Shown here piece after piece: positions 21,241 to 30,443 of a stretch of DNA of 64,000 nucleotides. The DNA lies in assembly GCA_019828595.1 (NCBI GenBank), contig JAHQRK010000001.1:4154001-4218000 (forward strand), in the 5' to 3' direction. This DNA is from Aphanomyces cochlioides (Eukaryota; Oomycota; Saprolegniomycetes; Saprolegniales; Verrucalvaceae). A program made the translations under genes and the position numbers. The notes beneath the pieces are model-generated. The model worked only from the letters and a program-made list of their open reading frames with translations, made no database searches and was not told where the DNA came from. Numbering within the stretch: the stretch's first letter is position 1; each line of letters begins with the position of its first letter.

Positions 21241-22332
21241 ATGACAGAACGAGATCTAAGATCGAGAGATCGTTTGATTTCAAAATTATATAATGATCCT
21301 TCAACTGGGTTCATATCAGCTGATAAATTATATATTAAAGCCAAAAAAATTAATCCTGAGATAACCCTAAAGCAAATAAAAGAATGGTACGCTAAACAGG
21401 ATATTGTTCAACAACATCAAACTACAAATAAATCAAAAGAATACTTTAAAATCGCAAGTAATAATCCTGATTCTTGGCAAATGGATTTAATGTTTTTCGG
21501 TTCTAAAACAGTTTTTATCGCTGTGAATATTAATTCAAGAATTGGTTTTGCTAGGGTTTTAGCTAATAAAAGAGCTGAAACAATAATAAAGGCATTGGAT
21601 AAATTTATTAAAGAGAATAATGTTCAAATAATCACGAGCGACAATGGGAGCGAGTTTATATCGAATGCAGTCGAGAATTTCTTAAAAAAGAATCAAATTG
21701 AGCATTACAATAATGAGGTAGGTGATCACACAGTGCTAGGAAAAATCGATCGATTTATTAGGACCATCAAACAACGATTAATTAAAATTAACCCGAAAAC
21801 ATTAACACAAAAACTGGTAAATTCAGTTATTAGCAACTACAATAACACTTATCATAGCTCTCTAGGCAGCACACCAAATGAAAATAGAGGTCAAATTATG
21901 GATTCAGAGTTAAAACACAACGATACTTTGCTTAAAGACATATCGAAGAAATTCGAAATTGGAGATCACGTTCGATATAGATTAGAAAAAGGGACATTTG
22001 AAAAGGAGAAAGCTCAATGGTCTAAAGCTGTTTACGAAATTATTGGGCTAGATGGATACAAGTTCGAACTTAGATCAAAAAATAAACATATACTTTACAA
22101 ATCACCTAATGATTTAAAGGTTGTTCAAGCTAAAATCACTGATGCTGAGACTGGAAACAACGATATTTTTGAAGCTAAAGAGATCTTGGATCACAGAAAA
22201 GTTAAAAATGGTTTCAAATACTTAGTTAAATGGTCTGACGGTAGCGAATCATGGGAACCTCAGAAAAACCTTAGATTGATCAATAAAAACAAAAAATCAA
22301 CGTTAGAGAATATTTATTTTAGTAAAGAGTAA
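21241..22332 (+). CDS. Retroviral-type (rve) integrase with C-terminal chromodomain
   Basis: The protein has 363 residues. After an N-terminal helical region, the RNase-H-fold core carries D82 (WQMDLMFF), D134 (ITSDNGSEF) and, in the usual Glu position, D170 (GKIDRFIRTIK). About 240-295 is an SH3-like integrase tail. Residues 309-346 form a chromodomain (ILDHRK...YLVKWSDGSESWEPQKNL), which could guide integration to modified nucleosomes. It inserts the viral genome and produces the 6-bp duplication seen at the element ends. It starts 20 bp after the polymerase stop. The chromodomain is a feature shared with the unrelated gypsy integrase in this window. Confidence 0.93.
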   Translation: MTERDLRSRDRLISKLYNDPSTGFISADKLYIKAKKINPEITLKQIKEWYAKQDIVQQHQTTNKSKEYFKIASNNPDSWQMDLMFFGSKTVFIAVNINSRIGFARVLANKRAETIIKALDKFIKENNVQIITSDNGSEFISNAVENFLKKNQIEHYNNEVGDHTVLGKIDRFIRTIKQRLIKINPKTLTQKLVNSVISNYNNTYHSSLGSTPNENRGQIMDSELKHNDTLLKDISKKFEIGDHVRYRLEKGTFEKEKAQWSKAVYEIIGLDGYKFELRSKNKHILYKSPNDLKVVQAKITDAETGNNDIFEAKEILDHRKVKNGFKYLVKWSDGSESWEPQKNLRLINKNKKSTLENIYFSKE

Positions 22333-22361
22333 ACTAATATTCTGGTATTTATATAGTATCG

Positions 22362-23615
22362 ATGTTTCCTTCTTACAATTCTCTAAAAGATAAACGCGAA
22401 AAGCTAAAAGCTTATTACGACCAAATCAAATATGATGAAGAAATTGATAATTTAAAGAAACAAGCATATGCAAATGCTTACTTTAGCGATCAACAAGGAG
22501 TCAATTTAGATAATTCGTATCAATATCCTCAGGCTATGAAATTAGTAAAAGTTCCTCCAGAATCAAAATATCAAACAAAATCAGCTATTAAGACAGAAGC
22601 AGGGGTTCAAGCAAATGTTAAAACAAATAACAAATTTGATCCATTGATAACTCAATATGAGGAGGAAGAATTAGAAGAAAAACCTCCAGCTCCTAAACCA
22701 TCTCCTAAACCATCTCCAAAATCATCACCATCTACGTTGAAGAAAAAAAACATACAAGCAAGAAAAGACATTATAGATGATTATAAAGATGAAATAAAAG
22801 GTAAAATCTTAATCCCTAAAAAGATAAATCCAATCTTTCAAAATGGATCTAAAGACAATTTGCACTATATTGGGGCGGAAGGTAAAATTTATAAAGCATT
22901 TGGCGATGAATTAGTGACAATTAATGGTATTCAATCAAAATATGATTGGATTGAAACAAAAAATTATATTGACAAAGTTCTAGACGAAGAAAAAAATGCA
23001 AACAACGCAGCTAAAGCATTAAAAGGTCTTACAATAAACTCTACTTCTCCTAAATCAGAGATACCAATTAAGAAGGAAGAAGGAACGGGTTTTAGCAAAA
23101 TCTTTACTCGGAAACGTAGATTAGTAGGAAGAGGTATAGTTGGTGCTGGCAATCATAATCTAGAAAAAGACTATCTTTATAAACAAATTGGAGATAAGTA
23201 TATCACTCTAAGCGCTTTAGCTGAAGGCTATTTGAGCTTACGATATCCAAGCGCTAATGTTTGTTTTAAAAGATTCAAAATATCGGATGATTTGGTTAGT
23301 ATCATTAAAACTCTCGCATTTGATAAAACGGTAGACTATACTGCTTATGCTCAGCTAAATAATTCCGATAAAGAAATATTTTATGATCTATTGAAATTTT
23401 GTAAAATTTTGCAAACGCTTAGAAAACCTCTTTTTGATCCTCGCCAAGGTCTAGATAAATATAAAGCTGAATTTGATAAATTATTAGCTGAATTGAAGCT
23501 TGGAAATGATAATCCAAAAGTCAAATCTGAACTGAAGAAAATGTCAATATATCTTTTTCAAAACAATCAAATTGGAGAAAAAGATTTCAATAAAATTATC
23601 AGCCAATTAATATAG
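22362..23615 (+). CDS. Putative virion or packaging-associated protein, Pro-rich middle, conserved C-terminal module
   Basis: The protein has 417 residues. The N-terminal third is charged and helical. Around 107-125 lies a Lys/Pro/Ser run (PAPKPSPKPSPKSSP). About 190-250 contains a hinge ending GRGIVGAG. The last ~150 residues (YKQIGDKYITLSALAEGYLS ... KSELKKMSIYLFQNNQIGEK) are compact and helical. I recall similar C-terminal modules in Polinton-like elements, but cannot name a family. TTTATATA lies 7-14 bp upstream of the ATG. Its place between integrase and the capsid genes suggests a structural role (inference). Confidence 0.6.
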   Translation: MFPSYNSLKDKREKLKAYYDQIKYDEEIDNLKKQAYANAYFSDQQGVNLDNSYQYPQAMKLVKVPPESKYQTKSAIKTEAGVQANVKTNNKFDPLITQYEEEELEEKPPAPKPSPKPSPKSSPSTLKKKNIQARKDIIDDYKDEIKGKILIPKKINPIFQNGSKDNLHYIGAEGKIYKAFGDELVTINGIQSKYDWIETKNYIDKVLDEEKNANNAAKALKGLTINSTSPKSEIPIKKEEGTGFSKIFTRKRRLVGRGIVGAGNHNLEKDYLYKQIGDKYITLSALAEGYLSLRYPSANVCFKRFKISDDLVSIIKTLAFDKTVDYTAYAQLNNSDKEIFYDLLKFCKILQTLRKPLFDPRQGLDKYKAEFDKLLAELKLGNDNPKVKSELKKMSIYLFQNNQIGEKDFNKIISQLI

Positions 23616-23625
23616 CAAGTATACA

Positions 23626-23814
23626 ATGAAAATATTCAATGTAAAAAGACCGCTAAACGACTATAATAAGAAAGCTAAAGAAAATGAACAAAAATTAATT
23701 CAAACAATGGAAGATTTAGTCATAGAACATCATCATCCTGAGCCAGTTTTTCAGAATTCCAGAAAACCATTTAGTGATTATAAAAAAAAGAAGCCAACAA
23801 CATTTTCGTTGTAA
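23626..23814 (+). CDS. Small basic hypothetical viral protein (62 aa)
   Basis: It contains two copies of a short PxxDYxKKxK motif (RPLNDYNKKAKE near the start, KPFSDYKKKKPTT at the end), which looks like an internal duplication. It starts 10 bp after the preceding stop, consistent with one transcription block. Function is unknown. Confidence 0.5.
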   Translation: MKIFNVKRPLNDYNKKAKENEQKLIQTMEDLVIEHHHPEPVFQNSRKPFSDYKKKKPTTFSL

Positions 23815-23867
23815 AATGATATATTATTTATTTCCTAATACATAGTATATAATAAAACACATTCATC

Positions 23868-24296
23868 ATGAAACATCCAAGTGGCTACAAAATTGTAAAA
23901 GTTGGTTCAATTTCTAAGAAAAAGCTTCATAAAGCTATGAAAGGAGGAACTATAATGTTGACTAAAGATGAAGTATCAGGTGAAACGCCTGTTTTATTAC
24001 ATCCTGAATCCGTACGAAAAATTCAAGCTGCTAAAAAGGTTAACAAAGGGGTTCGTCTGGATATTACTCATGGAGAAATTCAACATGATTTAGCACATCA
24101 CGCCGGAGGATCTATCTGGGACTCGATTAAACAAGGACTTTCTACCGTTTGGTCATACGTAAAACCAGTTGTTAGCGGAATCGGTGATGCTATCGCCTAT
24201 AGCAATCCAGAACTTGCCCCATTGCGTGAAGGCGTAAGAAATATTGTTGGTGTTGGTTTGAAGCCTAAAAAAGGTACCGATGCTGCCAGGATATGA
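23868..24296 (+). CDS. Putative small virion protein with amphipathic, GG-preceded helix (pVI/pX-like in style)
   Basis: The protein has 142 residues. The N-terminal part is basic (KHPSGYKIVKVG...KKKLHKAMKGG). A GGSIWDSIKQGLSTVWSYVK segment near 96-115 forms an amphipathic helix after a GG, a pattern used by adenovirus-type proteases as cleavage and membrane-active elements. The end is basic again (LKPKKGTDAARI). TATATAA lies at 23846-23852. A tiny overlapping frame, MMKAVRSKRKSKVGASFLLA (24293-24355), follows. Assignment by style only; no homologue confirmed. Confidence 0.5.
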   Translation: MKHPSGYKIVKVGSISKKKLHKAMKGGTIMLTKDEVSGETPVLLHPESVRKIQAAKKVNKGVRLDITHGEIQHDLAHHAGGSIWDSIKQGLSTVWSYVKPVVSGIGDAIAYSNPELAPLREGVRNIVGVGLKPKKGTDAARI

Positions 24297-24373
24297 TGAA
24301 AGCTGTTCGTTCTAAGAGAAAAAGCAAAGTTGGAGCATCATTTCTCCTTGCATAAATATATAAACAAACAAAA

Positions 24374-24559
24374 ATGTTCTTTAACTATCAATTAATCAAA
24401 AAAAGTAAAGAGATGCATGAAGCTCAATTAAAAAGGCATTCGAACTACATTAATAAGGATGAGATTATGTGTCAAACATGCAATATCAAACTAAAAAAAT
24501 GGAACAAAAGATGCCATTCTCAATCATTTGCACATTTATTAAATGTTTCATACCTTTAA
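24374..24559 (+). CDS. Small C2H2-like zinc-finger viral protein (61 aa)
   Basis: MFFNYQLIKKSKEMHEAQLK is followed by MCQTCNIKLKKWNKRCHSQSF and AHLLN, giving a CxxC...H/C...H pattern of one compact zinc finger. AATATATAA is located just upstream. It is transcribed towards the convergent penton-like gene, whose stop is 6 bp away. Function is unknown. Confidence 0.5.
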   Translation: MFFNYQLIKKSKEMHEAQLKRHSNYINKDEIMCQTCNIKLKKWNKRCHSQSFAHLLNVSYL

Positions 24560-24565
24560 CTTTAA

Positions 24566-25432
24566 TTAGTTAATTTTTTTTCTTATCAATAATTGAATAA
24601 CAATTTGATTATCTTGGAATTTTACAAAACGACCAAACTGATCCGTGATTATAATTTCAATGTATGATTTAGTTTGATCAGGAATATCAATCCAAGCAAA
24701 TTGATTAACTTTCACATCGATTGATTGACCAATCGTCGTTCCGCCGGAACTGAACGAAAACAAAATATCAGGAGGTTGACTATAAATATTATTTACCAAA
24801 TTACATCGAATTAAATAACAACTCACTGGGTTGATTTGAGGAGTAATATTAGAAAGAATGCTTTGAGATGTTGTCGTTTGAGCTGATGGATAAGTTCCAA
24901 CTGAAAAACCAACAATTGAGTTAAAATTAGCAGGAAACACTATTTGAGGAGCATAAGCGGTTGAAGGCAATCCTGTTCCACTTAAAGAATATAATCCAGA
25001 ACTTGGTCTAGTATATGATGCAGGTAAGCTTGTAGGGGTGCTTAAAAGATCTACTTGGCAACTATAATAGGTAGAATTAGCTTGCATTTTGATATAGAAA
25101 ACATTGTTTCCACTTCCATCGATCAAATATGCTCCAGCGGCAATTAATTTTGATTGAATATAATTATTTAAATCCAAATATGAGTAATATCCATTTGGTA
25201 AAGTTATATTGATTGTAGATGTGGTAGAACCTGTTGGAACAATAATAGAAAAAGTATTATTTCCATATTCAACGTCATTGATATTGAATTGACTGTTAAA
25301 CATTTTAACTGATGCTAACGCTACTTCTCTATTTTGAAAATTAGCAGCTCCAGTCGGAATGTCAAATCGAAATGTATTGTTATAACCATTATTTTGGACA
25401 TGTTTCGAGCTTAAAGTAATCAAAGATGCCAT
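24566..25432 (-). CDS. Minor capsid protein, penton-like (single jelly roll)
   Basis: The protein has 288 residues and is beta-rich with many Asn/Ser/Thr. It starts MASLITLSSKHVQNNGYNNT. The C-terminal strand pattern YIEIIITDQFGRFVKFQDNQ...IVIQLLIRKK is typical of the penton proteins of Polintons and their relatives (DQ-G-P/F then a hydrophobic strand and basic end). It would occupy the fivefold vertices of the icosahedral capsid. TTTATATAC on the minus strand (25452-25460) is about 20-28 bp upstream of the ATG. It lies next to the ATPase gene in the same direction. Confidence 0.78.
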   Translation of the reverse strand: MASLITLSSKHVQNNGYNNTFRFDIPTGAANFQNREVALASVKMFNSQFNINDVEYGNNTFSIIVPTGSTTSTINITLPNGYYSYLDLNNYIQSKLIAAGAYLIDGSGNNVFYIKMQANSTYYSCQVDLLSTPTSLPASYTRPSSGLYSLSGTGLPSTAYAPQIVFPANFNSIVGFSVGTYPSAQTTTSQSILSNITPQINPVSCYLIRCNLVNNIYSQPPDILFSFSSGGTTIGQSIDVKVNQFAWIDIPDQTKSYIEIIITDQFGRFVKFQDNQIVIQLLIRKKIN

Positions 25433-25472
25433 AATTGCTCTAATAAATTACGTATATAAATGCTGAGATATA

Positions 25473-26144
25473 TTATTCCATCCCATTATGTAATATTTTT
25501 TTCCAATTATATCGTACTGTTTGATCAATAGTATTTAGTAAAATCATTTGACCTTTCTGTTTCAAAATCATTTGATAATAACCCCATAGCTGATCAACAG
25601 TAACTCCTGCTATATGCATATCTTTAAGTATCATTCGTAAATCTGTTTTCGATGGTGTTCTTAGCAAAAACAAAATTTCTGAATTCAAACGAACCATTTT
25701 CGGACAACCTTTGAAAAAGGCGTGAGCTAAAAATAACATTGTCAAACCTTTATGTCCGCGAATAAAGAAAGGAACGACATGTTTTTCACACCATTTTTGA
25801 TCATTACTCCAATCGTCAAAAATTACAAGTTGCAATCCGTCTTTCTGAATATCATCAACACTTGGAACAGTTTCCTCATCATAAATAGTGCAAAAGGTAT
25901 CTAATTTGTCTTTTAAATATCTGTACAGAGGCTGATCAGGCTGTCTAGCAATTAAATGCAAATGTGAATATACATTTGGTGATTTTTTTACAAAATCAAA
26001 AATTAAATTGCTTTTTCCGCTTCCACTTGCTCCTAGAACAATTCCTCTAAAAAGTTTTGGTAAATTTGTTTGTTTGTTAAACCCTGAATTATCCGATTGA
26101 TAAGCTTTTGGAAGAACAGCTCCCCAATTAGGAATTGTTTCCAT
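25473..26144 (-). CDS. Genome packaging ATPase (FtsK/HerA-like, A32 type)
   Basis: The protein has 223 residues, the small size usual for Polinton and virophage ATPases. Walker A is GASGSGKSN (38-46), Walker B is LVIFDDW (106-112), and a downstream sensor-like region reads GLTMLFLAHAF and ILFLLRTPSKTD. It pumps the viral DNA into the preformed capsid. It is divergent from the fibre gene across only 36 bp. Confidence 0.93.
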   Translation of the reverse strand: METIPNWGAVLPKAYQSDNSGFNKQTNLPKLFRGIVLGASGSGKSNLIFDFVKKSPNVYSHLHLIARQPDQPLYRYLKDKLDTFCTIYDEETVPSVDDIQKDGLQLVIFDDWSNDQKWCEKHVVPFFIRGHKGLTMLFLAHAFFKGCPKMVRLNSEILFLLRTPSKTDLRMILKDMHIAGVTVDQLWGYYQMILKQKGQMILLNTIDQTVRYNWKKILHNGME

Positions 26145-26180
26145 CTTTTTTATTAGGTATTATATATTAGATCAAAAAGA
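26145..26180. promoter_or_regulatory. Shared divergent promoter of ATPase and fibre genes
   Basis: Only 36 bp separate the two start codons. It contains the palindromic TATTATATATTA (about 26157-26168), which can serve as a TATA box in both directions. Confidence 0.6.
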
Positions 26181-28397
26181 ATGTCTAATTCTGTTTATAA
26201 TCCAAATAATTATTATGATCCATCGTCTGGATTGACACAGAATGCTGCTGATCAACTATACTTATCAAAATCTGACATTCGTTTACCTCAAATAACATCA
26301 ATTTCAGCTGGAGCTGCTTCAGCTAGTAAAGCTTTAGTTCTTGATGCAAGTAAAAACATATCAGGTATAAATAGTTTTTCAGCAAGCAGCATTACGCCAA
26401 ATATAACAGATTCAGCTAATGGATCAATATCGACTCCGTTTGCCGTTACGCATACATTATCTTCAGGTAGTCCTACTAATAATGGATTTGGGATTGCTAT
26501 GACTTTTAACGGCCCAAATCAAATAAACAATATAATTAGTTATGGCAGAATTTACTCAACTTGTCAGTTACAAACGTCAGGCCTTCATCAAGGTTCTTTG
26601 ACTCTATCAAGTGTTTTTGCTGGAAATTTTGTGGATGTAATGACAATATCAACTTTGACTAGTACTAATAATAATTCAGTCGCTATTGCAGGTAATAATA
26701 GTATTTTAAGCGTGACAAATGTTAGTTCTACTAATTTAACAGGAACTCTACAAACTGCTTCTCAACCAAATATAAATTCATTAGGATCTTCAAATTTATC
26801 TATTGCTGGAACAACTAGTTTTACAAATACAAGCTCTTCCAATATATCGACTTCAAACTCAGTTCAGTTTGCGGGTGGCGCGTATATTGGAAAAAATTTA
26901 TTATTGAATGGTTGGCACTCAAATAACGCTCAATTCACAGGATCAAACCATATATCTTCAGCATCAGGTGGAGTGTCATTATACGATAATCCAATTTATT
27001 TCAGAGGACAAGCTGGAAACGATAGTAACCATGGAATAATGTACAGCGGAAATGGAAATTCATCTTGGAATAGTAATAATGGTTGGGGAAACAGCTCTAC
27101 ATATTCCGTAGATGGACCAGTGCTCTGGGGTAATCAAGGAGTCATTTTAGGAAATTTAAATAGCAATGGAACTGAAACAATTTGTGCAACGTTTTCAGGA
27201 ACAACAACGCTTCTAAATGGTAAATTAAACGTTAATACGCCAACAACAACTAATAGTCAAGTCAATATTCAATCTTTTGGTTCAGCTTTAGCTTTCACAT
27301 ATGATGCTAATCATTATACAAATTTCAATAGCCAATCTGATGGGACATTTAGTTTTACTCTTAATTCATTACAATCCACACCAACATATTTGCAATATTA
27401 TTTTGGATCACCAAATTACTGGACTTTACCAGCATTTTCATTAGCTGGTGGTTCGCCGAGATTTAGACTTGATCTAGGGGCTGGAAATGGTGGAGGACCT
27501 TCTGATATTCAAATCTGTTTATATAATCCTTCCAATATTACGCCAACAAGCGGCTGGGGCTTCAACAACAGCGCTCTTCAGCATATATCATCTGGATCAA
27601 ATGGACATAGATTTTATAGTTCGTATTCATTATCTGGGACAGGTGCTCAAACAGGCCTTGGAACGTTGATTGGTCAAATTGATCAATTTGGGAATATCAA
27701 AGCCCAGGCGGGTTTTCGGTGTGTTGGAAGCAATCCGTTAGGATATTCGGGAGGAGGAGCTGAAATCGAATATATTAACTCAACAGCTCATTTCTTTGGT
27801 TATAATCGAACAACGCTTTTGCAAACGGCTGTTCAACTTGGGGATGGGGTTTATGTTACTGCCCTTGGAGCTACTGGTATTGGGACACAAAACACCAGTC
27901 AATATCCTTTGGAAGTAGGCTATAGCTCGCAAACAATTACAGGTAGCTATGGTTATCTTAACTCGTCTGGTAATGTTGGTTCATTAACTAATTCGGGATC
28001 GCAAAATTTCTCAGCAAAATTCAATGGACGCATAAACGTTGCTTTAGAAATTGACGTCAGTTCGGATAGACGTATTAAAGATGATATTAGAAATATCAGT
28101 GAAGAAGAAGCAACAAATTTTGTCAAAAAAATTAATCCTGTTTTCTATAAATTGAAAGCTGATAATTCTGAATCCTATGGATATATTGCTCAAGATATGC
28201 TAAAAGCTGGTGTAGATAGATTGATTCAAACACATCGTCAAGAAATAGATGAAACTATTGATGATGATGGTTTTGTGAGCCCTAAAGATGTCATATTTAC
28301 GATTGCTTATCAGAAGATCTGTTGCTTGTTGCATAAATATATACTTTTGCAAGATGATAGAATTTCATCTCTTGAAAAAAAATTAGAAGAGCTCTAA
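26181..28397 (+). CDS. Fibre/tail-spike-like protein with C-terminal S74 intramolecular chaperone
   Basis: The protein has 738 residues. Residues 1-620 are Ser/Thr/Asn/Gly-rich and low in charge, as in trimeric beta-structured fibres that bind host surfaces. The last ~110 residues hold a peptidase S74 domain: SSDRRIKDDIRNI with the Ser cleavage point, then VFYKLKADNSESYGYIAQDML. Such domains trimerise the fibre and then cut themselves off. This would be the receptor-binding spike of the virion (inference). The gene is convergent with the major capsid gene across a hairpin-rich spacer. Confidence 0.88.
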   Translation: MSNSVYNPNNYYDPSSGLTQNAADQLYLSKSDIRLPQITSISAGAASASKALVLDASKNISGINSFSASSITPNITDSANGSISTPFAVTHTLSSGSPTNNGFGIAMTFNGPNQINNIISYGRIYSTCQLQTSGLHQGSLTLSSVFAGNFVDVMTISTLTSTNNNSVAIAGNNSILSVTNVSSTNLTGTLQTASQPNINSLGSSNLSIAGTTSFTNTSSSNISTSNSVQFAGGAYIGKNLLLNGWHSNNAQFTGSNHISSASGGVSLYDNPIYFRGQAGNDSNHGIMYSGNGNSSWNSNNGWGNSSTYSVDGPVLWGNQGVILGNLNSNGTETICATFSGTTTLLNGKLNVNTPTTTNSQVNIQSFGSALAFTYDANHYTNFNSQSDGTFSFTLNSLQSTPTYLQYYFGSPNYWTLPAFSLAGGSPRFRLDLGAGNGGGPSDIQICLYNPSNITPTSGWGFNNSALQHISSGSNGHRFYSSYSLSGTGAQTGLGTLIGQIDQFGNIKAQAGFRCVGSNPLGYSGGGAEIEYINSTAHFFGYNRTTLLQTAVQLGDGVYVTALGATGIGTQNTSQYPLEVGYSSQTITGSYGYLNSSGNVGSLTNSGSQNFSAKFNGRINVALEIDVSSDRRIKDDIRNISEEEATNFVKKINPVFYKLKADNSESYGYIAQDMLKAGVDRLIQTHRQEIDETIDDDGFVSPKDVIFTIAYQKICCLLHKYILLQDDRISSLEKKLEEL

Positions 28398-28428
28398 GAG
28401 CATCTGATTAGGTAAATTATCTGTAGGC

Positions 28429-28643
28429 AGAGCCGCAAGATAAACTTGCGCCTCTACAAGTCTGAAGGACTTGGGGGCGCGAGCCACCGAGTCCAAGGAC
28501 TCCCCAGCTCGCTGGGCCATAGTATTAAATAGATTTTTTTGTTCACTTTGGTGTAGATGCAAGCTATTTGCTTGTGGAAAGCAACCGAAGGTTGCGGACA
28601 ATCTCTGATGTCGTTTATGCCTACAGCAAAGAGCTCGCTCTTT
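28429..28643. terminator. Cluster of seven hairpins between convergent fibre and capsid genes
   Basis: Stem-loops are at 28429-28455 (GCAAG/CTTGC core), 28458-28472 (AAGTC/GGACTT), 28489-28502 (GAGTCC/GGACTC), 28505-28514, 28560-28574 (CAAGC/GCTTG), 28581-28595 (GCAACC/GGTTGC) and 28628-28643 (AAAGAGC/GCTCTTT). The last abuts the capsid stop codon. Parts are GC-rich, unlike the surrounding DNA. A bidirectional termination or RNA 3'-end structure is the simplest reading; a structured RNA is another. Confidence 0.55.
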
Positions 28644-30443
28644 TTAACTTAACATTTCAACTTCTCCTGTTAAACGGTTAAGATTGAATTCACGTTCGTA
28701 GACGACTAAAGCAAGTAGATTTGCGCCTTGCGAGCAACCGTTGATACCAGAAATGGTTACGGCTTGTGGAACGTCTTTTTGAGTGATTCGAGAGCAGTCA
28801 GCAACAAGAACTCGATTCACAGTGCTCCAAGTTTGGAAATCGATCAAACCATTAGCAATTTCGTGGGTTAGTCCACCATTAATTGCGTGTAATTTAGAGA
28901 ATTCATCATAGAAAGATTGGTAATCATAGGTTACAGTTTCATTGAAAACTGTTTCAGATCCGATTTGAACTTGGAAGTGGCGAATACTACTTCCTGGTTG
29001 ACAAGTGTAAGGAGCTGAATCAAAGGGACTTGCAAATTGCTCTACATTAGTAGCAGTTACATAATGTCCTGATGATGTTTCGCTAAATGGAATCAATGCA
29101 ATATATTTAATATTCTTCCAAGAACCAGATAAAGTCAAATTGATTGGAACATTCATTTGACCATCAATTGCTCCAAGACCAGCTCGTCCTTGAAAATATT
29201 TAGCATAACAGTCTAAGAAACGAATAGTCTTGATTGGTCTTTGTACAATTTCAGTTGGGCGTGCTAGATCATAAAATGGAACATTGAGGCGAGCAGTTGT
29301 GTATGGGACAATGCTTCCTGTTTGTGCAACAGTGCATAGACTATTTTGAACTGGACCGAATGCTACTCGAAACGTAGCTGCTTTCGAAGCTGCGAGAATA
29401 CCAGTCATGGGGTTATAAGCATTACCTGAAGCTACCATAATTGGGCACGTTCTACCGCTTGTAAGTACTGAAGATTTTAATTTCATTGTGTAGTTTGGTG
29501 GAGAAGCTGCATCGGTAGCTGCATCTATATCAACATATCCAGAGTTGATTTTAAGACGTAATTTGAGCTGAGGGTTACCCGTTAATTCTAATTCATTGAA
29601 GATAGGATGGAGATCGATCAAACGAATTTTCAACATGTGAACCCAATGTCCTGCATATGCCCCTGCTGCAACTGTTCCAGTATTATTAAGAGCAAAAGCA
29701 CCACGAGCATTTTGCTGTGCGATTGTTGAACTAACGCTTGCGCGTTGGGTTAGCCAATTAAAGGCGTTGATACCTCCATTAACACTACCTGTAGTTGGAT
29801 CAATTGTCGCTACACTTTGAGGATTAGAATAAATACGAGAGATAAATCCATTGTTTTCTGCTAAAGGTGCCTCCTGAAGTGTCAAACCAGTAGTAGCTGC
29901 TGGATTGCAGACCGTATTGTAAAAACCATCTCCCCCTGCTGAAGCTGCTGGTGTTCCAGAGGATCCACCATAATTCATCGAGTACCAACTATCTGGAAAA
30001 TGAAGCGCATCGGCCCCATGTTTTAGCTGGTCGCTAGCGCTCCATCCTGTTTGATGGCGCAAATTATTCCAAAACAATTTGTAATCTGCTTCAGTAACTA
30101 TATCAGTTCCATTTAAAGTAACAGTGAGCGAGTCAACTACGTTCCAAACGCCAGCCTTCATGCCAACACAATATCGATTAATTGCTTTAGCAAATGCATC
30201 GGAACCTAAATTTTTCATAGTCACTACGTATGGTAAAGTAATGTAAGCATCTTTCAAAGAAGCAAAACCTTTAGAACCTTGAAGTTGAGAAGCGGCGTCG
30301 ATTGTGATAATACCTGACGAATAACTACCTTGATTGTTATCCGGAACATATGCCATTTTCTTACCTCGAGAGACTTCTACAGGAGCATCTTCTCTTTTGG
30401 AAGCATCAAGTAAATATTGATCAGCCAGTTGGTAGTCAGCCAT
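28644..30443 (-). CDS. Major capsid protein (double jelly-roll type)
   Basis: The protein has 599 residues, the right length for the Polinton/Polinton-like major capsid protein. It starts MADYQLADQYLLDASKREDA. The first jelly-roll region contains YCVGMKAGVWNVVDSLTVTL and ADYKLFWNNLRHQTGW; long beta-rich stretches with PIFNELELTG and LNVPFYDLARPTEIVQRPIK follow, and the chain ends LVVYEREFNLNRLTGEVEML. Trimers of it build the icosahedral shell. The gene is the strongest candidate on position, size and composition, though the fold itself cannot be proved from the text. A minus-strand TATATATA element (30469-30476) lies about 26-33 bp upstream. Confidence 0.85.
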   Translation of the reverse strand: MADYQLADQYLLDASKREDAPVEVSRGKKMAYVPDNNQGSYSSGIITIDAASQLQGSKGFASLKDAYITLPYVVTMKNLGSDAFAKAINRYCVGMKAGVWNVVDSLTVTLNGTDIVTEADYKLFWNNLRHQTGWSASDQLKHGADALHFPDSWYSMNYGGSSGTPAASAGGDGFYNTVCNPAATTGLTLQEAPLAENNGFISRIYSNPQSVATIDPTTGSVNGGINAFNWLTQRASVSSTIAQQNARGAFALNNTGTVAAGAYAGHWVHMLKIRLIDLHPIFNELELTGNPQLKLRLKINSGYVDIDAATDAASPPNYTMKLKSSVLTSGRTCPIMVASGNAYNPMTGILAASKAATFRVAFGPVQNSLCTVAQTGSIVPYTTARLNVPFYDLARPTEIVQRPIKTIRFLDCYAKYFQGRAGLGAIDGQMNVPINLTLSGSWKNIKYIALIPFSETSSGHYVTATNVEQFASPFDSAPYTCQPGSSIRHFQVQIGSETVFNETVTYDYQSFYDEFSKLHAINGGLTHEIANGLIDFQTWSTVNRVLVADCSRITQKDVPQAVTISGINGCSQGANLLALVVYEREFNLNRLTGEVEMLS

